Shown here: positions 16,120 to 23,126 of the stretch, one piece after another
Layout of the letters: the number at the start of each line of letters is the position of its first letter
Numbering within the stretch: the first letter of the stretch is position 1
Source: CAYRUP01 sp964578975
GTDB lineage: Bacteria; Pseudomonadota; Gammaproteobacteria; DSM-16500
NCBI GenBank assembly: GCA_964578975.1
Contig: CAZOFA010000033.1
Coordinates: 1-23,241, forward strand
DNA: 23,241 nucleotides
Reading direction: 5' to 3'
Notes under the pieces: generated by a model
Told to the model about the DNA's origin: nothing
The model's database searches: none
The model's input: only the letters and a program-made list of their open reading frames with translations
Program-made: the position numbers and the translations under genes

Positions 16120-16241
16120 CCTTCCCACACAGGGGGAAGGTGGCCGAAGGCCGGATGGGGGAAAATAAAATAATTATTCAAAACAAGAAAATTTATATTA
16201 CCCCATCCGCCCTTCGGGCACCTTCCCCCTGCGTGGGAAGG
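16120..16241. repeat. Large inverted repeat with a hairpin in each arm
   Basis: Two 41-bp arms (16120-16160 and 16201-16241) are inverted with three mismatches around a 40-bp AT-rich centre. Each arm begins CCTTCCCAC and ends GGATGGGG. Each also carries its own small hairpin, GGCC-GAA-GGCC in the left arm and GCCC-TTC-GGGC in the right. Two of the three mismatches are the two sides of that hairpin stem, so they compensate each other. It fills the gap between the LysR gene and the 130-residue orphan and nearly touches the latter's stop. It resembles a miniature dispersed palindromic element. No transposase is present. Confidence 0.8.
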
Positions 16242-16245
16242 ATTT

Positions 16246-16638
16246 CTAAGAAACTTGCTTCATTTCAATACCCCCTGTCAGCTTTAAAGGCTTTGTCAGC
16301 GCCAACAAGTTTGCAATCACTATCCCCTCTCCTGTTTTCTTTAGCTGTGCATCCGAAACTTCAGCCACTTGCATAATCCATGTTGAAAGTTTTGTAGCAA
16401 TAAATGCAGCGTTATCATGATATGCGTCATCTTGCGTCTTACAAACCGCATACATTAATGGGTCAATATCACCACCGGACGTGGGCATCTTATTAATTTT
16501 TGCTAACAGCTCTTGAGCATGGGTTAACTCACTTTTCCCAAAAACACTAAATTTTTTAAGTAACGAATTTTTATTATCATTGATAAAATTCGTCAGCAAT
16601 GTTTTTAAACTTGAATAAGCTTCATCATATTGTTTCAT
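16246..16638 (-). CDS. Orphan protein, 130 residues, unknown function
   Basis: A small, soluble, mostly helical protein, with no signal peptide, membrane segment or recognised motif. It is supported as a real gene by GAGGTGA (16648-16642) six bases before the ATG (counted from GAGG) and by a possible -10 TATAGT further upstream. Codon use looks like that of its neighbours. The N-terminus (M-K-Q-Y-D-E-A-Y-S-S-L-K-T-L-L) reads as an amphipathic helix. The C-terminus is short and ends E-M-K-Q-V-S. It is divergent from the thiolase gene, and its stop lies 4 bp from a large inverted repeat. Small orphans of this kind are common among Legionellales accessory and effector genes, but nothing here proves secretion. 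Confidence 0.7.
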   Translation of the reverse strand: MKQYDEAYSSLKTLLTNFINDNKNSLLKKFSVFGKSELTHAQELLAKINKMPTSGGDIDPLMYAVCKTQDDAYHDNAAFIATKLSTWIMQVAEVSDAQLKKTGEGIVIANLLALTKPLKLTGGIEMKQVS

Positions 16639-16665
16639 AAGTCACCTCGTTTTTAGACAATGATC

Positions 16666-16671
16666 ACTATA
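16666..16671 (-). promoter_or_regulatory. Possible -10 element of the 130-residue orphan
   Basis: TATAGT on the minus strand lies 27 nt before the ATG. The region at the expected -35 position is only T-rich, so support is weak. Confidence 0.25.
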
Positions 16672-16751
16672 AAAAATTTCCCTACACAAAAAAAATGAAT
16701 TGTTTTGATTATTTGATAAGAAAAATTGATCATTCGACGAAATTAAATAAA

Positions 16752-16780
16752 TTGCTGCCTAAGAATAAAAATTTTATGCT
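16752..16780 (+). promoter_or_regulatory. Putative promoter of the thiolase/ETF-QO operon
   Basis: TTGCTG (16752-16757), a 17-nt spacer and TATGCT (16775-16780) form a moderate sigma-70 promoter. Its predicted start near 16787 would leave a leader of about 19 nt with GGAG (16795-16798) before ATG 16806. A LysR operator could lie in the AT-rich 16680-16750 stretch, but I see no clear dyad. Confidence 0.4.
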
Positions 16781-16805
16781 ATGCCAAAAATAACGGAGAA
16801 TAACC

Positions 16806-17987
16806 ATGCAAATGGACGATGTTGTGATTGTGGGGCTTGCGCGCACCCCGCAGGGCAATTTATTAGGCGCACTCAAAGACGTGACCGCCCCTGAGCTCGG
16901 TGCAATTGCCATTAAAGCCGCGGTCGAACGGGCTAAGCTCCATCCAGCAGATATTCAAGAAGTCATCATGGGATGTGTTTTACCGGCGGGAATTGGTCAA
17001 GCGCCTGCACGGCAAGCCGCTTTGAAAGCTGGAATTCCGAATACTACCCCTTGCACCACCCTGAATAAAGTCTGTGGTTCTGCCATGAAAGCCGTGATGA
17101 TGGCACGTGATTCTATAGTGGCGGGGACAAATAAAATATATGTCGCCGGTGGTATGGAAAGTATGAGTAACACGCCGTATCTTATACCTAAAGCACGTCA
17201 AGGTTATCGTTTTGGTCATGCCGCATTACTCGATCACATGATGTGGGATGGACTTGAAGATGCGTATGAAGGAAAACCCATGGGATTTTTTGCCGAAAAA
17301 TGTGCGGCAACGTATCATTTTTCCCGAGACGAGCAAGATGAATTTGCCACACGTTCATTAGAACGCGCACAACACGCGATTCGTGAAGGGTATTTTTCCT
17401 ATGAAATTATTCCGGTGCCGATTAAAACACGGCAAGGTGAACAACTCGTCGATACCGATGAACATCCGAATTCAGTCAATATTGAAAAAATTCCTCAATT
17501 AGCGCCCGTGTTTATGAAAGATGGAACCGTGACCGCAGCGAATTCATCCTCGATTGCAGATGGTGCTGCAGCGTTAGTGTTAATGAGTGCGACTGAGGCT
17601 AAAAACAAAGGCATTCAACCACTCGCCAGAATTGTTGGTCACAGCAGTGTGGCAACATCACCGGATGAATTTACCATTGCGCCCATCGATGCGATTAATC
17701 AATTATTAACAAAAATAAATTGGACGGTTGATCAAGTCGATTTATTTGAGATTAACGAAGCGTTTGCGGTGGTTGCAATGGTTGCGATGCAAAAATTGAA
17801 AATTCCGCATGAAAAATTAAATATTCATGGTGGCGGTTGTGCGCTCGGTCATCCAATTGGTGCAACAGGCGCACGCATTCTTGTGACATTGATTGCCGCA
17901 TTGAAACGCAATCATTTAAAGCGCGGCATCGCAGCGCTGTGTATTGGTGGTGGGGAAGCAACCGCAGTCGCCATTGAAATGCTATAA
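16806..17987 (+). CDS. Acetyl-CoA C-acetyltransferase (thiolase)
   Basis: A 393-residue thiolase, which reversibly condenses two acetyl-CoA or cleaves 3-ketoacyl-CoA (including 2-methylacetoacetyl-CoA). The catalytic residues are all present at the positions expected for the family: nucleophile C90 (N-K-V-C-G-S-A), H349 (G-H-P-I-G-A-T-G-A-R) and C379 (C-I-G-G-G). N-E-A-F-A-V-V, which helps form the active site, is also there. Length matches the biosynthetic/AtoB-PhaA type rather than the longer FadA type, but the direction used in the cell cannot be told from sequence. GGAG lies 7 nt before the ATG. ETF-QO follows after 15 nt, so the two are one operon. With the HSD10-type dehydrogenase at 3970 it would supply the last two steps of isoleucine breakdown or a beta-oxidation turn. 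Confidence 0.95.
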   Translation: MQMDDVVIVGLARTPQGNLLGALKDVTAPELGAIAIKAAVERAKLHPADIQEVIMGCVLPAGIGQAPARQAALKAGIPNTTPCTTLNKVCGSAMKAVMMARDSIVAGTNKIYVAGGMESMSNTPYLIPKARQGYRFGHAALLDHMMWDGLEDAYEGKPMGFFAEKCAATYHFSRDEQDEFATRSLERAQHAIREGYFSYEIIPVPIKTRQGEQLVDTDEHPNSVNIEKIPQLAPVFMKDGTVTAANSSSIADGAAALVLMSATEAKNKGIQPLARIVGHSSVATSPDEFTIAPIDAINQLLTKINWTVDQVDLFEINEAFAVVAMVAMQKLKIPHEKLNIHGGGCALGHPIGATGARILVTLIAALKRNHLKRGIAALCIGGGEATAVAIEML

Positions 17988-18002
17988 ATTCAGGAGAAAA
18001 GT

Positions 18003-19619
18003 ATGAGCACGCCGCGTGAATCCATGGAATTTGATGTGGTGATTGTGGGAGCCGGTCCTGCTGGATTATCAGCGGCCATTCGTCTCGCACAATTAAGTCA
18101 GCAAAAATTAAATATTTGTGTGGTTGAAAAAGCGGAAGAAATTGGCGGACAGATTTTATCAGGCGCGGTGCTCGAACCACGTGCGTTAAATGAATTAATT
18201 CCCGATTGGCAAAATAAAAATCCGTTTGCACATACGGCTGTCACGCAAGATCGTTTTTTATTACTCAGCGAAAAAAAATATTCTCGTCTGCCAACCCCTC
18301 CACAAATGCGCAATCACGGCAATTACATTATTAGCCTCAGTCAATTTTGTCGTTGGCTGGCCGCTGAGGCAGAAAGTTTGGGCGTCAATATTTTTCCGGG
18401 ATTTGCAGCAACCGAAATTTTATTTATTGATGGTCTGCGTGTGGGTGGTGTGATCACCGGTGATAAAGGCGTTGATAAAGAAGGCAAACCCACTGCACGT
18501 TATCAACCCGGTATTGAATTGCGTGCAAAACAAACGTTATTTGCAGAGGGTTGTCGCGGTTCACTCACTAAATCACTCATCGAACGTTTTAATTTACAAA
18601 AAAATTGTGATCCACAAACCTATGGTTTAGGCATTAAAGAATTGTGGGAAATTTCGGATGAGATGTATCACGATGGATTTGTCATGCATACCATCGGTTG
18701 GCCGCTCGATAAAAAAACCTATGGCGGATCTTTCATGTATCACTTCAACCAAAATTTATTGGCGATTGGATTTGTCGTCGGGCTCGATTATAAAAATCCT
18801 TATCTCAATCCGTATGAAGAATTTCAACGTTTTAAAACCCATTCTGCAATTGCGCCGATGCTGCAAAAAGCTAAACGCATTGAATATGGTGCACGCTCAT
18901 TAAATGAAGGTGGTTTGCAATCCATCCCTGAACTCACCTTTCCCGGCGGCATGTTGATTGGTTGTGCGGCTGGATTTTTAAATGTGCCAAAAATTAAGGG
19001 CATTCATACCGCGATGAAATCGGGCATGGTGGCCGCTGAAAGTATTTTTTCGTCCGTCGAACAATACAAATGTCAGGTGTTCGTGGATAACATGAAAAAA
19101 AGTTGGGTGTATGATGAATTGTATCGCGCACGCAACATTCGACCGGCAATGAGTTGGGGATTGTGGCCAGGATTAATGTATGCTGCAGTGGATACGTATA
19201 TTTTTCGTGGCAAAGCGCCCTGGACGTTGCACAATCATGCGGATTATAACCAATTAAAATATGCGGATAAGTGTCAAAAAATCGATTATCCGAAACATGA
19301 TAATCAAATTACCTTTGATTTACCGGCGAGTGTTTTTCTCACGCATACAACACACAATGAAAATCAACCGTGTCATTTAAAATTAAAAGATCCAGCAATT
19401 GCGATTGAAATCAATTTAAAATATTACGCATCACCTGAGACACGTTATTGTCCGGCGGGTGTTTATGAAATTATTTCGGGTGAAAATAATGTGCCGCGCT
19501 TGCAAATTAATGCAGCGAATTGTATTCAGTGTAAAGCGTGCGATATTAAAGACCCGATGCAAAATATTACCTGGACCCCACCGGAAGGTGGCAGTGGGCC
19601 GGAATATTCGATGATGTGA
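18003..19619 (+). CDS. Electron transfer flavoprotein-ubiquinone oxidoreductase
   Basis: A 538-residue membrane-associated iron-sulfur flavoprotein that takes electrons from reduced ETF and reduces ubiquinone. The N-terminal FAD site is V-I-V-G16-A-G-P-A-G21. It has the expected G-G-Q-I-L-S-G motif, S-I-P-E-L-T-F-P-G-G and G-C-A-A-G-F-L-N-V-P-K-I-K-G, then the C-terminal ferredoxin-like 4Fe-4S site with C483, C507, C510 and C513. It ends P-P-E-G-G-S-G-P-E-Y, as typical members do. Length is normal for bacterial ETF-QO and no mitochondrial-type leader is present. AGGAG (17992-17996) precedes the ATG by 6 nt. It is the second gene of the thiolase operon. Its partner ETF is encoded about 14 kb away at 2194-3878. 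Confidence 0.97.
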   Translation: MSTPRESMEFDVVIVGAGPAGLSAAIRLAQLSQQKLNICVVEKAEEIGGQILSGAVLEPRALNELIPDWQNKNPFAHTAVTQDRFLLLSEKKYSRLPTPPQMRNHGNYIISLSQFCRWLAAEAESLGVNIFPGFAATEILFIDGLRVGGVITGDKGVDKEGKPTARYQPGIELRAKQTLFAEGCRGSLTKSLIERFNLQKNCDPQTYGLGIKELWEISDEMYHDGFVMHTIGWPLDKKTYGGSFMYHFNQNLLAIGFVVGLDYKNPYLNPYEEFQRFKTHSAIAPMLQKAKRIEYGARSLNEGGLQSIPELTFPGGMLIGCAAGFLNVPKIKGIHTAMKSGMVAAESIFSSVEQYKCQVFVDNMKKSWVYDELYRARNIRPAMSWGLWPGLMYAAVDTYIFRGKAPWTLHNHADYNQLKYADKCQKIDYPKHDNQITFDLPASVFLTHTTHNENQPCHLKLKDPAIAIEINLKYYASPETRYCPAGVYEIISGENNVPRLQINAANCIQCKACDIKDPMQNITWTPPEGGSGPEYSMM

Positions 19620-19631
19620 TTTTTTCCGCAG

Positions 19632-19656
19632 AGGTGGTCGCAAATTGCGACCACCT
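19632..19656. promoter_or_regulatory. Perfect 25-bp dyad between ETF-QO and the 702-residue orphan
   Basis: Arms of 12 bp (AGGTGGTCGCAA and its exact complement) flank a single central A. As RNA this would be a 10-bp GC-rich stem with an AAAUU loop. A T-run lies before the stem (19620-19625) and not after it on either strand, so it is not a standard intrinsic terminator. It lies about 45 bp upstream of the extended -10 of the next gene. It may be an operator, an RNA 3'-end stabiliser or a dispersed palindrome. Confidence 0.6.
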
Positions 19657-19700
19657 TGCCAGCCGTAATTGATCGATATTTATCCTTTTTGGTTAAAATT

Positions 19701-19709
19701 TGATATAAT
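19701..19709 (+). promoter_or_regulatory. Extended -10 promoter of the 702-residue orphan
   Basis: TGATATAAT (19701-19709) is a perfect TG-n-TATAAT extended -10, which can work without a good -35. The predicted start near 19716 falls after the alternative TTG start at 19669, so it supports ATG 19741 as the true start codon. Confidence 0.6.
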
Positions 19710-19740
19710 CGATGTTTTGAAAAATACGGGTTATTTTACA

Positions 19741-21849
19741 ATGCAGCGGCGTTCTAACTTTAGAGGAACAGGGGGATGTGAAGCTGAGTTATTGGCAATT
19801 GGTTTTGTGCTGATTGATGACGAAGGTCAAATAACTATTGACCCTACATTAGACGTATTTCCTATCTTTGAATACACCAAACCATACGGAATTCGGTGTA
19901 TGAAAGAAAATATAACCTCTAAACCTAAATTTTTTTCTGAATTAAAAAAAGTAGCAGAACGCAATGATCTTTCTATTCCGACACCTTTCGATTCGCCACA
20001 CATATTTGAATTTGTAACCGCGCCGACCGATAACACAATTATTTTAGATGCTCAGTTTAACGAAATACGGCAAATACAAATTGATTTAATTGAATTTCTG
20101 TTAATAAACAAAAAAGCAAATCCAGCGCTTGATTTCATTTGTGTGAGCGACTGGATAAATGATTATAGCCGGCGATTCCCAGCGGATGCCATCACCGCAG
20201 CCGATGGCACTGATCACATGTATATTTTGGTCGATTATTCTATTGAACAACTGGCGCTGACCGTTTCGCAACAAAAACATTGGCGCGAAAAAAATAATCT
20301 CCATTTATTAGCCCAAGAGATTCAAGAGCAATTGTTGCATAGCGTACAATTTAATTTTGTTGCAGCCTTGCAACACAATATGGGAAGTATGCTGATTGAA
20401 AATATTGTCAATCCCATTCTGTCTGAATTTAAAGATTATCATGAGGCATTGCACAAGATAATAACGCAAGGTGTTGCAGGATTAATTGCAAAAGGTCTGA
20501 CAGAAGCGCAAGCGCACGCAAAGATAGAAGCCACTGAAAAAATGATTTTGTTTTTGACGAGCAACCAAATCATACCAGAAACACAAATCCGCATCCTTCA
20601 ACAAGCTGAGTATAATGCTAAAAACGCGTGTGCCTTTCTTCTAAATATCGAAAAGCGTAAATTGGCAAAATTACACGGATTTTTCTTTATTTTATCGATG
20701 AGAATTTTAACGGAAACTGCGTTCATTCCGTTACCGCCTTATAACACAAGCAAAAATAAATATTTCTTTTTTGTAAAAAATCTGTTGCCTGAACTTACTG
20801 AATGTCTTTCTAGCCATGATAAAAAGTTATTGTTTAGTTTGAATGATGAAGAAAGAGATGAACTATTACTGCAAATTGCGGGATCTTGTGAAATATTAGG
20901 CGTTCAGTATCGAGTTAATCAAAATCAATTTACGGTTAAAGAATTATTAAAAAATGTATTGGGATATAGTGAAACGATTTGCTGTGATTCTCTTCCAGGA
21001 TCGCCCGCTAATGAGATAGAACAACTTCCAATTGAACCGAAAACTGAAAAATTACGTAGTAAAGATCATAGATTGAGATGGTTATTGTTAGAATGTCGGG
21101 TTAATCCATTAAAAAATTTAACTGACACCAAAATAAAAATGATTCGGATTCTTCAACTAACAAATTTGTTTTGTCAAACGACTTATCTTCGTACCCAGCA
21201 AGGAAGTTCTACTTCATCTGGCGTTCATGAAACTAAACAACTGGATGCTGCGCATGAGGTCGATAAAAATGTAGCAAATGCGCTTAGGGTTATATTCGAT
21301 CGAGTCTCTTTAGTATTTACCGCTCAAAGAGGAAATCAGGAATTTGAACAGTTAAAAAACGAATTGCGAGAAAAAATATTTTCGCTTGAGCGCGATATTA
21401 TGCTGAAGCAAATTAATTTTTTATTTACCCAAGTTGAAACTATTCCATTCCCCATTATTCAAGAAATTGTAATCGATCTATTCAGAGAAAAATTATTTAC
21501 CTCGTTTACTTTCCCTTTGCAGCAACATGACAAGCAATATGCTGCATATATATTAAATAGATATGCGCTCACTAAAAAAATACCTGATGGAGTGGAATTT
21601 CTTGATCTTGTGATGTCTCTTGATAATCCGGCCGAGACACAACGTGTGATTGCTGCCATAGGGAATGAGAAATTCAATAAAATTATTGATTCACTGTCTG
21701 ACAATAAATCGTTGCAGGTACATCTCAAAAAATTCCAACCGCTTCCGAGTGCATTAGCAAATTCGGTGTTTTCTCAGAATAACCAGGTATCGCCAAATCA
21801 AATTGAAACGTCTATGTCATGCCAGCGAAGGCTGGCATCCAGTTCTTAA
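19741..21849 (+). CDS. Orphan protein, 702 residues, possibly amidoligase-like N-terminus
   Basis: A soluble protein of unknown function. The frame is open from TTG 19669, but the extended -10 lies inside that extension, so ATG 19741 is chosen. It has no clear Shine-Dalgarno sequence. Residues 1-185 look like an alpha/beta domain with G12-C-E14-A-E16 near the start, I-F-E90-F-V-T-A-P95, and about 65 residues later a beta-rich Y-I-L-V-D-Y with A-L-T-V. The G-x-E-x-E then E-x-V-T-x-P order recalls the glutamate-cysteine-ligase/amidoligase fold found in some bacterial toxins; this is a weak, memory-based resemblance. The rest, from about 190, is helical with charged repeats. The last 12 or so residues (ending R-L-A-S-S-S) are encoded by a dispersed inverted repeat, so the native C-terminus may have been replaced. 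It is monocistronic and ends before a bidirectional terminator. An effector or toxin is a reasonable guess. Confidence 0.75.
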   Translation: MQRRSNFRGTGGCEAELLAIGFVLIDDEGQITIDPTLDVFPIFEYTKPYGIRCMKENITSKPKFFSELKKVAERNDLSIPTPFDSPHIFEFVTAPTDNTIILDAQFNEIRQIQIDLIEFLLINKKANPALDFICVSDWINDYSRRFPADAITAADGTDHMYILVDYSIEQLALTVSQQKHWREKNNLHLLAQEIQEQLLHSVQFNFVAALQHNMGSMLIENIVNPILSEFKDYHEALHKIITQGVAGLIAKGLTEAQAHAKIEATEKMILFLTSNQIIPETQIRILQQAEYNAKNACAFLLNIEKRKLAKLHGFFFILSMRILTETAFIPLPPYNTSKNKYFFFVKNLLPELTECLSSHDKKLLFSLNDEERDELLLQIAGSCEILGVQYRVNQNQFTVKELLKNVLGYSETICCDSLPGSPANEIEQLPIEPKTEKLRSKDHRLRWLLLECRVNPLKNLTDTKIKMIRILQLTNLFCQTTYLRTQQGSSTSSGVHETKQLDAAHEVDKNVANALRVIFDRVSLVFTAQRGNQEFEQLKNELREKIFSLERDIMLKQINFLFTQVETIPFPIIQEIVIDLFREKLFTSFTFPLQQHDKQYAAYILNRYALTKKIPDGVEFLDLVMSLDNPAETQRVIAAIGNEKFNKIIDSLSDNKSLQVHLKKFQPLPSALANSVFSQNNQVSPNQIETSMSCQRRLASSS

Positions 21850-21889
21850 TCACAAACCACTCTGGGTGCCAGCTTTCGCTGGCATGACA
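21815..21889. repeat. Dispersed inverted repeat overlapping the 3' end of the orphan gene
   Basis: Two 28-bp arms (21815-21842 and 21862-21889) are inverted with two mismatches. Each begins or ends with TGTCATGCCAGCGAA or its complement and each holds a small GCCAGC/GCTGGC palindrome. This type (GTCAT-GCCAGCGAA-GGCTGGC-ATCCAG) is, from memory, of the widespread proteobacterial intergenic palindrome kind. Here the left arm is translated as the C-terminus of the 702-residue protein and contains most of its last codons. Confidence 0.85.
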
Positions 21890-21893
21890 ACAT

Positions 21894-21923
21894 AAAAAAA
21901 CCTTGAGTGTATCAAGGCTTTTT
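21894..21923. terminator. Bidirectional intrinsic terminator
   Basis: CCTTGA (21901-21906), loop GTGTA and TCAAGG (21912-21917) form a 6-bp stem, with CTTTTT after it on the plus strand and seven A (21894-21900) before it. It can therefore end transcripts of both the orphan gene (plus) and the convergent hibernation-factor gene (minus). Confidence 0.8.
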
Positions 21924-21941
21924 CTAAAAATTAAATTGCGA

Positions 21942-22484
21942 CTATTCGTCGTTATTTTTTTCTTTCGTCACATGATGTGCTTGCAGTCCTTCACTTTGCG
22001 GAATTCCAATAAACGCGACTGAATCTCCTAACTGTAATTGTTCAAAGCGCGGATGACTGACATTCGTGGGACTGAAATAATATTCACTGCCATCTAATCC
22101 TTGAATAAAACCATATCCTTCTCCCAAAAATAATTTTTTAATCACACCTTGTAACGTCAACTCATGTGTTTTCACATCGCCACGCCGTTTGCGTGCATAG
22201 GTTTCTAATTTGCGTTGAATCGCTTGAAACGCGTCGCGAATGGCAACATACACATCTTCGTCGCGCTTTCGATTTACCACCAATTCCTTGCCCGGAACGG
22301 TGAGATCGATGCAGACGCTAAATATTTTACCTTGATGTTTATGTTTTTGATCGACATGGATGACAATACGACAACTATTAATACGATGATAATATTGAGT
22401 TAATTTATGAGCTCTTTTACGTAGATGATCTTCTAGAGCAGGTGAGTTTTGCATATCTCGCACAGTAATTTGAACTGACAACAT
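21942..22484 (-). CDS. Ribosome hibernation factor (HPF/RaiA family) fused to a cold-shock domain
   Basis: A 180-residue two-domain protein. Residues 1-103 are an S30AE/HPF domain (V-Q-I-T-V-R-D-M start, basic helix, then V-D-Q-K-H-K-H and a basic helix R-K-L-E-T-Y-A-R-K-R-R-G), which binds the 30S decoding region and stalls or protects idle ribosomes. Residues 111-174 are a cold-shock-type OB fold: G-V-I-K-K-L-F-L-G-E-G-Y-G-F-I carries the RNP1-like motif (123-127), E-Y-Y-F-S-P (134-139) the RNP2-like one, and G-D-S-V-A-F follows. The second domain probably binds RNA and replaces the dimerisation tail of long HPF. I believe this pairing exists in other proteobacteria, so it is uncommon but not unique. 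GAGG lies 6 nt before the ATG. It is a single gene facing the orphan gene. Confidence 0.9.
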   Translation of the reverse strand: MLSVQITVRDMQNSPALEDHLRKRAHKLTQYYHRINSCRIVIHVDQKHKHQGKIFSVCIDLTVPGKELVVNRKRDEDVYVAIRDAFQAIQRKLETYARKRRGDVKTHELTLQGVIKKLFLGEGYGFIQGLDGSEYYFSPTNVSHPRFEQLQLGDSVAFIGIPQSEGLQAHHVTKEKNNDE

Positions 22485-22524
22485 AATAAACCTCGCGTTT
22501 TTATATGTTTTATATACAGTTTTT

Positions 22525-22553
22525 ACTATATTGGAGCATATTTAGGCAGGGAA
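22525..22553 (-). promoter_or_regulatory. Putative promoter of the hibernation-factor gene
   Basis: On the minus strand TTCCCT (22553-22548), a 17-nt spacer and TATAGT (22530-22525) form a plausible sigma-70 pair about 40 nt before the ATG. A second AT-rich -10-like run (TATATAAAA) lies just downstream, so the exact start is uncertain. Confidence 0.35.
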
Positions 22554-22692
22554 CCTCCTTGAATTATCATGATGTTAATCTAATTATATACAACTTTTTA
22601 CCTTCAGCTTTTATTTTAGCATGACTAAACTGGATTAGATAGGTGGGCTTGCTTTGATCAAAAATCTCTAGTAGGATGATTTTTGCGCTGAT

Positions 22693-22722
22693 TTGAGCAA
22701 CAGCTTGCGAGCGCATTATAAA
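22693..22722 (+). promoter_or_regulatory. Putative promoter of the 104-residue orphan
   Basis: TTGAGC (22693-22698) and TTATAA (22716-22721) are 17 nt apart; shifting by one gives TATAAA at 18 nt. The leader would be about 80 nt, ending in AGAGG eight bases before ATG 22809. Confidence 0.4.
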
Positions 22723-22808
22723 TACGGCTAAAGCGTTTCATTTCATGTTTTATTCTGAAAAGATCTCGTTTTTAGCCTTTATTAAATAACTTAATAGAGG
22801 TAATTATC

Positions 22809-23123
22809 ATGGCAACACCAAGAGTTAAACTTAACTGTCCTGAAGGATATTTTACGAGTTATGAAAATGAAATTCGGATTATTGCTGAAGCATTAAGTAG
22901 TGAAAATCCTACTAACGTGTCTATTCATATAGAAAATTTAAGGAAGCTGCCAGGGAGGTTAAAATATTTCAAAGATACTTTTCTTCTAAACGATATCCAG
23001 CGAGATTTAATCGATCAGTGGCTGGGAAACATCGACGATTGGATTCGTGAGAAGAAAGTACCCTTGGGAGTTCTAGAAAAACCGACGGAGTTAGCGACAG
23101 TTAACAAGAGAGGATTGTCATAG
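22809..23123 (+). CDS. Orphan protein, 104 residues, unknown function
   Basis: A small soluble protein with no signal peptide, membrane segment or recognised motif. It has a helical centre: N-E-I-R-I-I-A-E-A-L, then a basic stretch R-K-L-P-G-R-L-K-Y-F-K, then D-Q-W-L-G-N-I-D-D-W-I-R-E-K-K. Support for a real gene is the AGAGG ribosome binding site, a plausible promoter and a frame ending just before a dispersed repeat. The C-terminus (about 86-104) looks unstructured and ends N-K-R-G-L-S. It stands alone on its strand. No function can be given. Confidence 0.65.
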   Translation: MATPRVKLNCPEGYFTSYENEIRIIAEALSSENPTNVSIHIENLRKLPGRLKYFKDTFLLNDIQRDLIDQWLGNIDDWIREKKVPLGVLEKPTELATVNKRGLS

Positions 23124-23126
23124 ACT

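Larger units (their letters stand above)
22485..22808. other. Divergent intergenic region, 324 bp, no gene seen
   Basis: This AT-rich gap lies between the divergent hibernation-factor gene and the 104-residue orphan. It holds ribosome binding sites for both (GAGG at 22494-22491 minus, GAGG at 22797-22800 plus) and one candidate promoter for each, listed separately. I see no tRNA, riboswitch or repeat and no credible reading frame in the middle 150 bp. Confidence 0.6.

Noticed and set aside
16140..16376. 78-residue plus-strand frame crossing the inverted repeat
   Set aside because: It is made of repeat sequence and antisense to the 130-residue gene, without a ribosome binding site.
19620..19660. 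Intrinsic terminator after ETF-QO
   Set aside because: The stem is good, but the T-run precedes it and no T-run follows on either strand, so it was listed as a dyad of unknown role.
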